DNA of 44,898 nt from Prochlorococcus sp. AG-409-A10 (GCA_003216175.1 QCJG01000009.1:1-44898); one strand, 5' to 3'; counted from the stretch's first letter, positions 9,793-18,828 are shown. Program-made: numbers and translations. The notes: generated by a model not told the origin, from the sequence alone.

Positions 9793-10896
9793 ATGACCGC
9801 AACAGCTTCTTCACCAAAACTAAGAGTTGATACACGCGGAACAAATGAGTTGCCGCCACATTTAGATGAAAACCTTTTAACCCCTCGTTTTTATGTAACT
9901 GAATTTAAAAAAGCAGCTAAGACAGAATTAACTGATGCGAGAGAAGAGTTTGAAGCAATGCTTTCAGAAATGAAAGCAGACTATAACTGTACTCATTTTG
10001 ATAGGAAGGCAAGTCTAGATAGATTACAAGAATTGCCTCAAAAGGCTAAGGAGACTTATGAGAGTTATTTAGTTAGATCAGTTATCTCAGAGTTTTCTGG
10101 ATTTTTACTATTCAAGGAGATTTCAAATCGTTTAAAGAAAGAGGGAAATAGGGATCTTGGCAAACTATTTCAGTTTTTAGCTAGAGACGAAGCCAGGCAT
10201 GCAGGTTTTCTTAGCAGAGCATTAGTTGCAGAGGGGATTGAAGTTGATCTCCCTCATTTAGGAGGAAAGAGAGCAGCGACTTGGTTCCCAATTAGTTGGG
10301 TAATTTATTCAGTGTATCTTTCAGAAAAAATTGGTTATTGGAGATACATCTTGATGGATAGGCACCTTAAGGCTAATCCAGATCAGGCTTTTGCTCCGCT
10401 TTTTGATTTCTTTGAACCATGGTGTCAAGATGAGAACAGACATGGTGATTGTTTTACAGTGATGATGAGATGTTGGCCAGGAATTACCAAAGGATTTAGA
10501 GGCAAGTTATTAAGTCGTTTTTTCTTGTGGAGTGTTTTCCTTACTCACACTTTGACAGTTTGTGAAAGGGGTGAGTTTTATGAATTGCTTGGTATTGATC
10601 CAAAGGAATTTGATGAGGAAGTTATAAAAAGAACAAACCACACATCTAAAAATGCCTTCCCTTGGGTTTTTAATCTTGATGACAATAAATTTTGGGATTT
10701 GAGAAATAAAATTATTGAATCTTTCAGAGCATTTGTAGGTGCTAAAGGTTTAACAAAACCAGTTAAATTTGTGAAATTTGCTACTTTAATATTTAAGCAA
10801 TTTTCGCTTCCAATGGAGAAGACAAATGCATTGAGATATGATAAAAATGTGAATTTTACGGGTCAAGATATTTTAAATTTTTGGACAGATAAGTAA
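9793..10896 (+). CDS. acsF: Mg-protoporphyrin IX monomethyl ester cyclase (aerobic)
   Basis: 367 residues, full length for the diiron AcsF/ChlA family. The enzyme forms the fifth (E) ring of chlorophyll using O2 and reduced ferredoxin. Two diiron ExxH motifs are visible: DEARHAGF (E133, H136) and DENRHGD (E214, H217). The start is ATG 9793, preceded by a short purine-rich TTAGGG. The 224 bp upstream are very AT-rich, hold no gene, and probably carry the promoter and leader. It converges on a ferredoxin gene only 15 bp downstream. In cyanobacteria the enzyme acts at the thylakoid or its precursor membranes. Confidence 0.97.
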   Translation: MTATASSPKLRVDTRGTNELPPHLDENLLTPRFYVTEFKKAAKTELTDAREEFEAMLSEMKADYNCTHFDRKASLDRLQELPQKAKETYESYLVRSVISEFSGFLLFKEISNRLKKEGNRDLGKLFQFLARDEARHAGFLSRALVAEGIEVDLPHLGGKRAATWFPISWVIYSVYLSEKIGYWRYILMDRHLKANPDQAFAPLFDFFEPWCQDENRHGDCFTVMMRCWPGITKGFRGKLLSRFFLWSVFLTHTLTVCERGEFYELLGIDPKEFDEEVIKRTNHTSKNAFPWVFNLDDNKFWDLRNKIIESFRAFVGAKGLTKPVKFVKFATLIFKQFSLPMEKTNALRYDKNVNFTGQDILNFWTDK

Positions 10897-10911
10897 AACT
10901 ATTTAGATAAA

Positions 10912-11298
10912 TCAAATATCAAATGGATTGCCGGCTTGTGTCTCCAATCCTTTGAAATATTTTCCAAATTGAGCGTTATATACTTCGTCCTCCTCTTGTG
11001 TCACGCATTCTAATGGTCCAATAGCTTTTGAAACGCATAACAAACCGTAACCCTTATCCCTCATCTCTTTTGATAGACCAATACAAGCTTGTTGATCCAT
11101 TTCTCCTGAAATTATTTTAACTGCGCATTCTGAACAACATCCATTTCTGCAAGAGAATGGCAATGTGTCTCCGATAATTTGTCCATGTTCGTCTTTTGAT
11201 TCAAAATTTCTCAATATGTACTCACCTTCAGGGACATTAAAGGTATATGTTTTTCCCTCCTGTTTATGATGAATAGTTATCTGGTGAATTGGTTTCAT
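10912..11298 (-). CDS. [2Fe-2S] ferredoxin with C-terminal extension (FdC2-like)
   Basis: 128 residues from the ATG at 11298; the frame is open to 11385, but that would overlap the neighbour and lacks homology-like sequence. Plant-type cluster ligands are C50, C55, C58 (SCRNGCCSEC) and C88 (LLCVS). An extra Cys stands at 54. Compared with PetF ferredoxins there is a longer loop before the first Cys (ESKDEHGQIIGDTLPF) and about 21 extra residues after the usual C-terminal Y107. These are features of the FdC2 class, linked in plants to chlorophyll formation. Its neighbour acsF needs reduced ferredoxin, so it may serve the cyclase; that link is inferred. Confidence 0.85.
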   Translation of the reverse strand: MKPIHQITIHHKQEGKTYTFNVPEGEYILRNFESKDEHGQIIGDTLPFSCRNGCCSECAVKIISGEMDQQACIGLSKEMRDKGYGLLCVSKAIGPLECVTQEEDEVYNAQFGKYFKGLETQAGNPFDI

Positions 11299-11311
11299 TG
11301 AATATAAATAT

Positions 11312-11647
11312 TTATTTCGGCGGTGATATATCTCTTCTTTCTGGAGGTTCAGGGGGCTGACTTGCATGTTGCCAAAGCTCTTCAATATCTAATGTTTTGG
11401 TTAATCTTTCTCCACCAAATCGAAGTTTTAACCAAGCAATCGTTGTTGATTCTTCCGCTATAACTGCTTCATAACCTTCTTCTTCAGTGATTTTGAACTT
11501 GTTAACTAATGAAGAATTTAAGAACCACATAGGATAGTCCGCACCTTTGCGACTCCTTCTCTCATGAAAGGATTCTCTTAATTGTCCATTACCCTGCAAT
11601 TGACCTTCTGGGGCTAGAAGAACATTTAGGGTTTTGGTCTCCGACAT
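11312..11647 (-). CDS. Conserved-looking hypothetical protein upstream of ferredoxin
   Basis: 111 residues, 13 bp upstream of the ferredoxin start and on the same strand, so probably co-transcribed. The sequence is compact and soluble: an N-terminal strand-like TLNVLLAPEGQLQGNGQ, then RESFHERRSRKGADYPMWFLNSS, and a Pro-rich tail (QPPEPPERRDISPPK). No membrane segment or Cys is seen. I do not recognise the family. Linkage to an FdC2-like ferredoxin and to acsF suggests a role in or near chlorophyll synthesis or iron-sulfur proteins, by context only. Confidence 0.75.
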   Translation of the reverse strand: MSETKTLNVLLAPEGQLQGNGQLRESFHERRSRKGADYPMWFLNSSLVNKFKITEEEGYEAVIAEESTTIAWLKLRFGGERLTKTLDIEELWQHASQPPEPPERRDISPPK

Positions 11648-11845
11648 TATTTAAGAATCAAAAATGGTTTTGATCTTAGGCGTGATATTTCCTAGGACCT
11701 TAATAAGATAACTTTAGTAAAAGGAATTACTTAGACGGAAATAGTTTGATAGATCTTCACAAGATTTTCCTGATTATCAGTAAGTAATATCCCTAATTAT
11801 TTAAAATGTCTATATATAAGTTTTTCTTAATTGATAATTAATTAT

Positions 11846-12064
11846 TTAAGCCTCTTTTTTGGGTGCCTCAGCCTTTGCTTTTAGAGCATCAGCTTCTGCT
11901 GCTTTCTTAGCTTCTTCAAAGTCAATTCTGTTTTGTAGTTGCCCTGATGCTCTCATCCAATCATTAACACTAGCTTCCTTACCAGCGGCTTCACATTCCT
12001 CTTGATACTTCAAGAATGGATACCAATGATGAGTTGCATTTTTGGAATCTGTAAAATTAGTCAA
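11846..12064 (-). CDS. Small hypothetical protein, Ala/Lys-rich tail
   Basis: 72 residues with a structured-looking N-terminal half (HHWYPFLKYQEECEAAGKEA then NDWMRASGQLQNR) and a helical Ala/Lys/Glu tail (EEAKKAAEADALKAKAEAPK). No signal peptide or membrane segment. About 200 bp of AT-rich, gene-free DNA separates it from the gene downstream, so it is probably its own unit. Family not recognised; acidic/basic heptad-like spacing would allow a short coiled coil. Confidence 0.7.
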   Translation of the reverse strand: MTNFTDSKNATHHWYPFLKYQEECEAAGKEASVNDWMRASGQLQNRIDFEEAKKAAEADALKAKAEAPKKEA

Positions 12065-12200
12065 GTTCTTAAGTATTCAATGAATTAATTATCGCATCAT
12101 ATTTTCTTCTTTTGGCAGCATATTAATTTTTTATAGTAATAGTTCAAACCTTTGCAGTACTTATTACTGTTAGTTCGTTTTGAATAGAAATCTGATTTTT

Positions 12201-13064
12201 ATGAAACTAGCTTTTATTGGTCTTGGCGCTATTGGGAAGCCAATATCTAATCTTCTTATTGATAATGGATATGATTTGAATTTATTTAAGAGAGATAAAC
12301 TAAAGAATGATGATCAAAAAAATTATTTTGTTGACCCAGTAGAAGCAGCTAAAGACTGTGATGGCCTTTTGATTTGCGTTACTGATGATACTGCGGTTGA
12401 ATCTGTTCTATTTGGTGATAATGGAGTGGCAGACTCACTAATGCCCAACTCTTTTGTTATTGATTTCTCTACAATAAGTCCTAACAAATCTATTTCTATA
12501 CATAAAAGATTAGCCAAAAAAAATATCTTTTATGTTGACTGTCCAGTTTCAGGGGGGACAGAGGGAGCTCAAAAAGGTTCACTGTCTTTGTTTATTGGTG
12601 CAAGCAAAAAAGAGTGTTTATCTTTTGAACATATATTTGAAGTCATCGGCAAATCAATTAATTACTTTAATGGCGTAGGTAAAGGTCAACAAGTCAAAGC
12701 TCTTAATCAGATATTAGTCGCAGGAACATATGCAGCAGTAGCCGAGGCAATGGAATTAGGAAAATTGCTTGATTTGCCCATGGATGATGTGGTTGCAGCT
12801 TTAAAAGTTGGAGCAGCGAATTCATGGCCATTAGAAAATAGATCAAAAGCAATGTTGATTGATGAACATCCATTGGGATTTAAATTAGAGTTGCATCATA
12901 AAGATTTATCTATTGCTATTGATCTGGCAAAAACTATCAATATTGATTTGCCAATTGCTTCTAGAGTAAAAGAAATTGAGCAAAGATTGATGCATGATGG
13001 TTTAGGTGAATTGGATATTTCTGTACTGCATAGATACATCTCAGGAGCAAAAAAAGAAGGCTAA
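12201..13064 (+). CDS. NAD(P)-binding beta-hydroxyacid dehydrogenase family protein
   Basis: 287 residues from the ATG at 12201; a TTG at 12180 would add seven residues ahead of the Rossmann strand and is less likely. The N-terminus MKLAFIGLGAIGKPI holds the GxGxxG dinucleotide site. DCPVSGGTEGAQKGSL is the substrate-binding motif of the 3-hydroxyisobutyrate dehydrogenase family, and the Lys of QQVKALNQIL is the expected catalytic lysine. The family also includes tartronate semialdehyde reductase and succinic semialdehyde/glyoxylate reductases, so the substrate cannot be read from sequence. A glyoxylate- or glycerate-related role is possible. Confidence 0.88.
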   Translation: MKLAFIGLGAIGKPISNLLIDNGYDLNLFKRDKLKNDDQKNYFVDPVEAAKDCDGLLICVTDDTAVESVLFGDNGVADSLMPNSFVIDFSTISPNKSISIHKRLAKKNIFYVDCPVSGGTEGAQKGSLSLFIGASKKECLSFEHIFEVIGKSINYFNGVGKGQQVKALNQILVAGTYAAVAEAMELGKLLDLPMDDVVAALKVGAANSWPLENRSKAMLIDEHPLGFKLELHHKDLSIAIDLAKTINIDLPIASRVKEIEQRLMHDGLGELDISVLHRYISGAKKEG

Positions 13065-13159
13065 AATTACTGCTAATATTAGATTTATGTAACTCATTTA
13101 TTTACAAATGATATGTACATGCTAAAATAAAAAATATAATAAATTGTTTAGATTAAGTC

Positions 13160-13288
13160 ATGAAACTAGAAAAGCAGCATGCAAAATTAATAAAGTTACA
13201 AACCAAAGCTGAGTCTTGTCTTTCTCGTAATGAGGCACAGAAGATTATACGTAAAGCCGAAAAAACTCAGATGAAAATTTCTGGCTAA
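13160..13288 (+). CDS. Short basic hypothetical peptide (42 aa)
   Basis: ATG at 13160, stop at 13286-13288, in an otherwise gene-free gap. The product is Lys/Gln-rich and helical (MKLEKQHAKLIKLQTK, then SRNEAQKIIRKAEKTQ). It overlaps the end of the convergent gene at 13285 by 4 bp. The start is ATG and the composition is protein-like rather than random AT-rich. No homologue recognised. Confidence 0.5.
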   Translation: MKLEKQHAKLIKLQTKAESCLSRNEAQKIIRKAEKTQMKISG

Positions 13289-13683
13289 TTTTTATTTTTT
13301 AGGTTTTTGAATAATATTCCTTCATGTTTATTAAATTGAATACTCCAAAGATTTGAACATATTGATTTTAATTTTTCTATTAAAGTATCTGTATCTCCAC
13401 TATTAATCCAATTTGATTTTATTACTGGAATATTATTATGCATACTTTCAAAACTAATTTCTGCTAGTAATAATCCAGTTTCATCGTTTGATATTTTAAG
13501 ACTACCTTCAGTAGTTCTTTGAAATACCCTTAGTAATAAATCAAGTATTATCTTTTCGACTTCTTTTTTAGACGATTGACTTAATGTCTCAACTCCAGAA
13601 AAAGTTTTTCCTCCAAGTGGCATTAATCTTTTATTATTTTGCTCTGCAAGAGCTATCGCTATTACATATTTTTGTTCATCCAT
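13285..13683 (-). CDS. Hypothetical protein (132 aa)
   Basis: A soluble protein of 132 residues with mixed helical and strand-like content and no membrane segment. The start ATG 13683 lies about 100 bp from the divergent ABC transporter gene, leaving room for a shared promoter region. Noted segments are RLMPLGGKTFSGVETLSQS and a Trp-containing C-terminus (SNLWSIQFNKHEG). I do not recognise the family. Confidence 0.7.
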   Translation of the reverse strand: MDEQKYVIAIALAEQNNKRLMPLGGKTFSGVETLSQSSKKEVEKIILDLLLRVFQRTTEGSLKISNDETGLLLAEISFESMHNNIPVIKSNWINSGDTDTLIEKLKSICSNLWSIQFNKHEGILFKNLKNKN

Positions 13684-13779
13684 TTAGTTTTAAAAACCTA
13701 TAGATTTTTCACTACTTTGATTTTATCGACTATATAGGCAAAAATGTTTTATCTTAATGTTGAAGCATTTGAAAATTAA

Positions 13780-14778
13780 TTGCACAATAATCCTAGTGAC
13801 TTGATCGTTGTTGATCAGCTGAGTAAATATTATCGAGTTGCAAACAAACAGCCCGGGTTTAAGGGTACTCTTAAGCATTTTTTCGATCGAAAGACTTATG
13901 ACGTCTCTGCCGTTACTGATATAAGTTTTAAAATCTCACCTGGAGAGGTAGTCGGATTTCTTGGGGCTAATGGAGCTGGTAAGACCACATTACTGAAAAT
14001 GATGTGTGGTCTTATTCATCCATCGACAGGGTTAGTTGATGTTGGTGGTTTCTCTCCTCAAAGAAGGCAAACCGCTTTTCTTAATGAGATAACTTTGGTT
14101 ATGGGGCAAAAGCAGCAGTTGATTTGGGACCTTCCTCCCATGGACTCTTTGTATGTAAACGCAGCTGTATATGGTTTGTCTGACCACGAAGCAAAAGTAA
14201 GAATTAATGAATTAGCAGAGATGCTTGAACTAGGAGAAGAACTTACAAGACCTGTAAGAAAGTTGTCGTTAGGACAAAGAATGAAATCTGAAATTCTTGC
14301 TGCCTTATTGCATAAACCATCTGTTCTTTTTCTAGATGAACCTACTCTTGGTCTAGATGTAAATGCGCAAGCTAGGGTTCGTAGTTTTTTATCTGAATAC
14401 AACAAAAGAACTGGTGCGACAATTTTACTAACTAGTCATTACATGGCTGACATAACAGCATTATGTCCAAGAGTTATTTGTATTCATAAAGGAAAGCTTT
14501 TTTATGATGGTGACCTTGATTCACTGGCTAATTCATTATCAACCTCAAGAGAGGTAAAAGTTGAATTGAAAAATCCATGTGCAAGTGAACAATTTAAAAA
14601 ATATGGTGAGATTCAAGATTTAAATGATCGTTTTGTGTGTTTGTTAGTTTCAAGGGATAAATTGACAGATGTAGTAAGCAATCTATTAACTGATTTCGAT
14701 ATTATCGATTTAGAGATTAGTGATCCTCCTATTGATCAATTAATAGGTGAATTATTTATTAAAGGTGAAGTCAATTGA
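13780..14778 (+). CDS. ABC transporter ATP-binding protein (COG4586-like)
   Basis: 332 residues. Walker A GANGAGKTT (about 68-76), signature LSLGQRMK, Walker B VLFLDEP and the switch His in LLTSHYMAD are all present, so it should hydrolyse ATP. The insert before the Walker A region (GFKGTLKHFFDRKTYDVSAV) and the C-terminal extension after the nucleotide domain are typical of the COG4586 subgroup that works with two different permeases. The start is TTG 13780, directly after an in-frame TAA. It is coupled by a 4-bp TTGA overlap to the first permease. The exported substrate is unknown. Confidence 0.9.
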   Translation: MHNNPSDLIVVDQLSKYYRVANKQPGFKGTLKHFFDRKTYDVSAVTDISFKISPGEVVGFLGANGAGKTTLLKMMCGLIHPSTGLVDVGGFSPQRRQTAFLNEITLVMGQKQQLIWDLPPMDSLYVNAAVYGLSDHEAKVRINELAEMLELGEELTRPVRKLSLGQRMKSEILAALLHKPSVLFLDEPTLGLDVNAQARVRSFLSEYNKRTGATILLTSHYMADITALCPRVICIHKGKLFYDGDLDSLANSLSTSREVKVELKNPCASEQFKKYGEIQDLNDRFVCLLVSRDKLTDVVSNLLTDFDIIDLEISDPPIDQLIGELFIKGEVN

Positions 14779-15572
14779 GAATATTTGGATTGTCTTTCAA
14801 GGTTATTAAGACCTTACTTACAACACAATATGCATACATGTTGGAATATCGAATCGAAATAGCTTTATGGGCTTTATCTGGAGTACTACCATTTATTATG
14901 TTTTCTCTTTGGAGTCAAAATGATGTTGGTAATTCATTTGGTCTAAATGATATAGGGTTGGCAAGATATTTTTTAAGTGCTTTTCTAGTTAGGCAATTTT
15001 CAGTTGTTTGGGTTGTCTTTTCGTTTGAGGAAGATTCTCTTTCTGGTCGTTTATCACCATATCTACTTCAGCCTTTGCACCCTCTTTTGAGGTATGTAGC
15101 AGCTCACTTGGCTGAGCAGGCAACAAGACTTCCTTTCGCAATAGCCATAGCTATTACTTTTTTTATATTAAATCCATCATCTTTTTGGCTCCCCTCATTG
15201 CCTCAATTGTTTTTGGCGTACTTATCTACTCACTTTGCGTTTACTATCGCTTTCCTTCTTCAAAGTTTAGTTGCTGCACTTTGCTTTTGGACTGAAAAAT
15301 CTAGTGCTCTTGAGAGATTAATATTTGTTCCTTATCTTTTTCTTTCTGGTTTATTAGTACCTTTATCAGCCTTTCCTTCTAACGTTCTAAAAGTTGCAAT
15401 GTTAACACCATTTCCCTATCTTATTAATTTTCCAGCCAAGATTTTGGCGGGGATGCCAGCTGATATTTTTAATGGCTTTTTAGCTCAGATCTTATGGATC
15501 TCATTACTGGTACCTTCTGTAAATCTTCTTTGGAAACTTGGTGTAAAAAGATATACAGCAATGGGAGCCTAA
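14775..15572 (+). CDS. ABC-2 type permease (COG4587/DUF990-like)
   Basis: 265 residues, TTG start overlapping the ATPase stop (TTGA). About six hydrophobic helices are visible, with the first starting near residue 25 (ALWALSGVLPFIMFSLW). The motif EEDSLSGRLSPYLLQPLHPL lies in the cytoplasmic loop between helices and resembles the loop that contacts the ATPase in this family (GxLxxYLLxPL). The partner permease follows after one base. Together they would form a heterodimeric ABC-2 transporter. Confidence 0.87.
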   Translation: MRIFGLSFKVIKTLLTTQYAYMLEYRIEIALWALSGVLPFIMFSLWSQNDVGNSFGLNDIGLARYFLSAFLVRQFSVVWVVFSFEEDSLSGRLSPYLLQPLHPLLRYVAAHLAEQATRLPFAIAIAITFFILNPSSFWLPSLPQLFLAYLSTHFAFTIAFLLQSLVAALCFWTEKSSALERLIFVPYLFLSGLLVPLSAFPSNVLKVAMLTPFPYLINFPAKILAGMPADIFNGFLAQILWISLLVPSVNLLWKLGVKRYTAMGA

Positions 15573-15573
15573 T

Positions 15574-16362
15574 ATGCAGCGTTACTTTAAAACTATTAGA
15601 TTATTTTGGTCTACAGCATTTGCTTCTCAACTTGAATATCAATTAAATTTTTTGATTGAGTTGTTAGCTATGTTGGGAACTCTTTTGGGAAGTATATTTA
15701 TATTATCCCTTTTCTTTACTGGAGGAAGGCAATTAGGAGATTGGACTTGGGAATCAGCCTTAGTTATTCAGGGTGTTTATACATTTCTTGATGGTTTAAC
15801 GAATGCTCTTTTACGACCAAATTTAACCGAAATAGTTAATTACGTTAGAGAGGGTACTCTTGATTATGTTTTATTAAAACCAATTGATAGTCAATTTTGG
15901 TTATCAGTTAAAAAGTTTTCTTTTGCAGGATTACCTGAAATTATTTTGGGACTTATCATTGTTTTTTGGGCAGCCATTCAAACAGGTTCATCTTTTTCGC
16001 TTTATTCATTATTTGTATTCATTATTTCCTTATTGATTGGTTTTGTAATCCTTTATTCCGTTTGGTTTTTGATTGCTGCATCTAGTATTTGGTTTGTTAA
16101 GACATGGAATGCTACAGAAGTTCTAAGAGCTTTATTGGCTGCAGGTAGATATCCTATATCGGCTTATCCTGTTGTTTTGAGATTCATATTTACATTGGTT
16201 TTACCTGTAGCTTTTTTAACAACTTTTCCTGCTGAGGCAATTCTGGGAGAACTAAAATTTAATATTTTATTTTTTGGTTTTATTTTAAGTAGCTTATTCT
16301 TTATTTTTAGCAGATTTTTCTGGATGTTTGCTCTTAAACATTATACATCTGCCTCAAGTTAA
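15574..16362 (+). CDS. ABC-2 type permease (COG3694/DUF990-like)
   Basis: 262 residues, starting ATG one base after the first permease stop. Six predicted helices; the loop VREGTLDYVLLKPIDSQFW matches the REGTLDxxLLKP motif of the COG3694 subfamily. It completes an ATPase plus two dissimilar permeases, an architecture recurrent in bacteria and cyanobacteria but of unknown substrate. No accessory periplasmic or membrane-fusion protein gene lies beside it. Confidence 0.88.
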   Translation: MQRYFKTIRLFWSTAFASQLEYQLNFLIELLAMLGTLLGSIFILSLFFTGGRQLGDWTWESALVIQGVYTFLDGLTNALLRPNLTEIVNYVREGTLDYVLLKPIDSQFWLSVKKFSFAGLPEIILGLIIVFWAAIQTGSSFSLYSLFVFIISLLIGFVILYSVWFLIAASSIWFVKTWNATEVLRALLAAGRYPISAYPVVLRFIFTLVLPVAFLTTFPAEAILGELKFNILFFGFILSSLFFIFSRFFWMFALKHYTSASS

Positions 16363-16420
16363 TTATTTAATTAATTACATTAACTCTTATTTATTTTTAA
16401 CGATAGTTATAACTTTTGGT

Positions 16421-17734
16421 TTATTGTCCAAAACCAAAGAATGAATTGAATATGAATAATAAACTAAAGATTGAGAGGAATGAAATACCAAACCAGCAAA
16501 CTGTTTTTAGAACAATTCCATAACGAAATTGACTTTTTACTAATGAGCTATTCATAGTATCCATAGCCATCCAGGCAAACAAAGGAGCTGTCAGGAAACT
16601 ACCGGTCATCGCGCCAAAGACATAGTCTTTAACTCCAATTCCTCCAGATTTGGCAATAAGAAGTGCACATAATGATGCAAAAACATGAAATATTATCCAC
16701 TTTTTGAGACGTTTCTTTTCCGTCAAAGAAGAACTATTTCCCTTGTCTGAGCGAGCTATCAAACCATGAGCTGATGAGATACTCCTTGGATATGCATCTA
16801 GACATGTAAGCGTAGTGCTAAACATTGCGGCAAAAGCTGCAGGTACAATGATCCACTTTGCCCACCCACCAATTGATTCTGTATACAAGCGGATTAGATT
16901 CTGAGCAAAACTAACTCCTGATCCTGTAAGCATTTCATCGCCAGTGCCATACATTGTATATGCACCAAGAATTAGAAAGAAAATTGCAGTTAAAACAGTG
17001 ATGAAATATCCAAGATTGAAATCAAATTCTGCTTCTTTCAATGTCGCTGTGTGAGCTGTCTCTTTCGCTCTTGAAAACATCCATAGTGATGGCCATATAC
17101 AAAGCTCTACTGGACCAGGCATCCATCCCATAAGAGGAATGAGAAAACCTAGGTTTGATAGAGTCCACGGAGACGGACTGTTATTCAAGAATGAAATATT
17201 GATATCTCCAGCAGGCCCTTTAATAAGTAAAGATATAACAGCAAAAAATGTTAATAATGTAAGCAAAAATACAAGAATTTTAGATATCCTATCAAGAGCT
17301 TTATATTGTCCTATAAACAATATTAATGAACAGGTTATTAATATCCCTATAGCTAAATCTAGAGCAGGAAAGGATGAAAAAATTACTATATTTTTTAAAA
17401 GGAGTCCCGTTACAAAGCTAACGGCAGAAATAGTAAAGGTTCCTGTAATTAATCCAACAATTAAATATATAGGTAAATAAAATTTATTACGTTTTTGAAA
17501 TCCCTCTAAAAGGGATAATCCAGTAACAGCTGTAAATCTTGTTCCGACAAGTAAAAATGGATATTTAACAAGATTTGTTACTAAAATAAGGCCAATAAGC
17601 GAAAAACCAAACTTGGCTCCTGCTGTAGTCGATGACATTAGGTGTGATCCGCCTATGCATGCTGCAGCTAAAAGGATTCCAGGACCAAGGCTTTTTCGAT
17701 AACCCATGGATTTACTTGAGACTACTTTTTCCAT
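16421..17734 (-). CDS. Nramp-related membrane transporter with altered ligand motifs
   Basis: 437 residues with about eleven hydrophobic helices. GPGILLAAACIGGSHLM near residue 17 aligns with helix 1 of Nramp metal transporters, and GWMPGPVELCIW near 203 with helix 6. The canonical helix-1 DPGN is replaced by GGSH, so the metal-binding Asp and Asn are missing; the helix-6 MPHN becomes MPGP, keeping the Met. This fits the Nramp-related branch rather than the Mn/Fe transporters. A different cation or another substrate is likely. The gene stands alone and converges on the ABC permeases. Confidence 0.82.
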   Translation of the reverse strand: MEKVVSSKSMGYRKSLGPGILLAAACIGGSHLMSSTTAGAKFGFSLIGLILVTNLVKYPFLLVGTRFTAVTGLSLLEGFQKRNKFYLPIYLIVGLITGTFTISAVSFVTGLLLKNIVIFSSFPALDLAIGILITCSLILFIGQYKALDRISKILVFLLTLLTFFAVISLLIKGPAGDINISFLNNSPSPWTLSNLGFLIPLMGWMPGPVELCIWPSLWMFSRAKETAHTATLKEAEFDFNLGYFITVLTAIFFLILGAYTMYGTGDEMLTGSGVSFAQNLIRLYTESIGGWAKWIIVPAAFAAMFSTTLTCLDAYPRSISSAHGLIARSDKGNSSSLTEKKRLKKWIIFHVFASLCALLIAKSGGIGVKDYVFGAMTGSFLTAPLFAWMAMDTMNSSLVKSQFRYGIVLKTVCWFGISFLSIFSLLFIFNSFFGFGQ

Positions 17735-17882
17735 TTATTTAGTAAGTTATTGTTATTTTTGCAATTAAAATAATTTTTTCAATTTATTTACATAAAGATT
17801 ATTATTTTATATTAGATATCTTTTTATTAAATTGGCATTTTTTAAGTCCTATTTATTGCATAGCATCTATAGACTTTAATTA

Positions 17883-18389
17883 ATGACTAAATCTGTTAAT
17901 CTATATTTGGCATCAGGTGTAAGTGAAGGAATTGGTTTTTGGATTATTAACTATACAGAAGAAGATAATATTTTTAATTCTCTTGGTAGCAAATTGCTTG
18001 AGTGCTATAGAAAAGAATTGTTTGGTCTTGATGGAGCAATTGATGTTAAGGAAGCAATTAATACAACATTAGATATCCTTAGTTTAAATTCGAAATATGA
18101 TAAATATAGATTAGATAGTCACAATACAGGTTATTCTTCCGAGATTCCAATTAACCTAATTGAAGATATCTTTGATCTATGGGCATATAATTATAATAAT
18201 GAGATTCTATGGAAAAAATATATTGGTTTATTGAACTTAAGAAAAAAAATAAAAAAAAGTAATAACTACATTAATTTAGGTTTAAAAGGTGAAACTTATG
18301 AATTTGCTACAAAATTAGATAGATTATTGAGTTTTAGGCCAATTAATTCGACATTTATACTAGATAAAGATAATGATTTAATGTGGTGA
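17883..18389 (+). CDS. Hypothetical protein (168 aa)
   Basis: A soluble protein of 168 residues, rich in Asn, Ile, Leu and Tyr. Notable pieces are LYLASGVSEGIGFWIINY at the N-terminus and DIFDLWAYNYNNEILWKKY in the middle. No membrane segment, signal peptide or known catalytic motif. It converges on the phosphoribosyltransferase gene with only 7 bp between stops. Family not recognised. Confidence 0.7.
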   Translation: MTKSVNLYLASGVSEGIGFWIINYTEEDNIFNSLGSKLLECYRKELFGLDGAIDVKEAINTTLDILSLNSKYDKYRLDSHNTGYSSEIPINLIEDIFDLWAYNYNNEILWKKYIGLLNLRKKIKKSNNYINLGLKGETYEFATKLDRLLSFRPINSTFILDKDNDLMW

Positions 18390-18396
18390 AAATTGC

Positions 18397-18783
18397 TTAT
18401 GATCTAGTTTTATAATATAAATTTCTATCTTTATCAGCTGCATTTACACTCTCCCAAGGGAAAATAATCCATTCATTATCTTTGATATATTTGTAGGAAT
18501 TCCACCATGTAGGCTTCTTTTTGCTAACCCATACATGAGTTTCTGAATCTTTGAGATGCTTTATTTTCTCAAGTGTATTCCCACTATCGTAAATATCATC
18601 AACTATGAGAGAATTGTTTTTTGGCTCTTCTAATAAAGGCAATCCTAGTGAATGACTTAGTGCAACGGCAAGACATAGACCACCTCTAGGAAATCCATAA
18701 ACTCCTTCAAACTTTTTGTTTTCGCATTGCTTATATATTGAAAAAACACATTTATCAAATTCTTGCCAGTTTAACTTATTCAC
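18397..18783 (-). CDS. Phosphoribosyltransferase-domain protein
   Basis: 128 residues. The PRPP-binding motif SLIVDDIYDSGNTL (about 58-71) is clear, and GFPRGGLCLAVALSH near 30-44 is the usual first loop of type I PRTases of the xanthine/hypoxanthine or ComF-like kind. At 128 residues it is shorter than most nucleobase PRTases and the hood region is minimal, so the base it uses, if any, is uncertain. No purine or pyrimidine genes sit beside it. Confidence 0.85.
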   Translation of the reverse strand: MNKLNWQEFDKCVFSIYKQCENKKFEGVYGFPRGGLCLAVALSHSLGLPLLEEPKNNSLIVDDIYDSGNTLEKIKHLKDSETHVWVSKKKPTWWNSYKYIKDNEWIIFPWESVNAADKDRNLYYKTRS

Positions 18784-18828
18784 TTAATTGGTTATTAATA
18801 TGTTTTCTTTACTGTTAATTTATAACTT

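Noticed and set aside
14058-14405. 115-codon open frame on the minus strand inside the ABC ATPase gene
   Set aside because: It is antisense to the Walker A to Walker B region of an intact ATPase and shows no motif of its own.
17139-17480. 113-codon open frame on the plus strand inside the Nramp-related gene
   Set aside because: It is antisense to a well-supported membrane protein; its composition is the reverse reading of hydrophobic codons.
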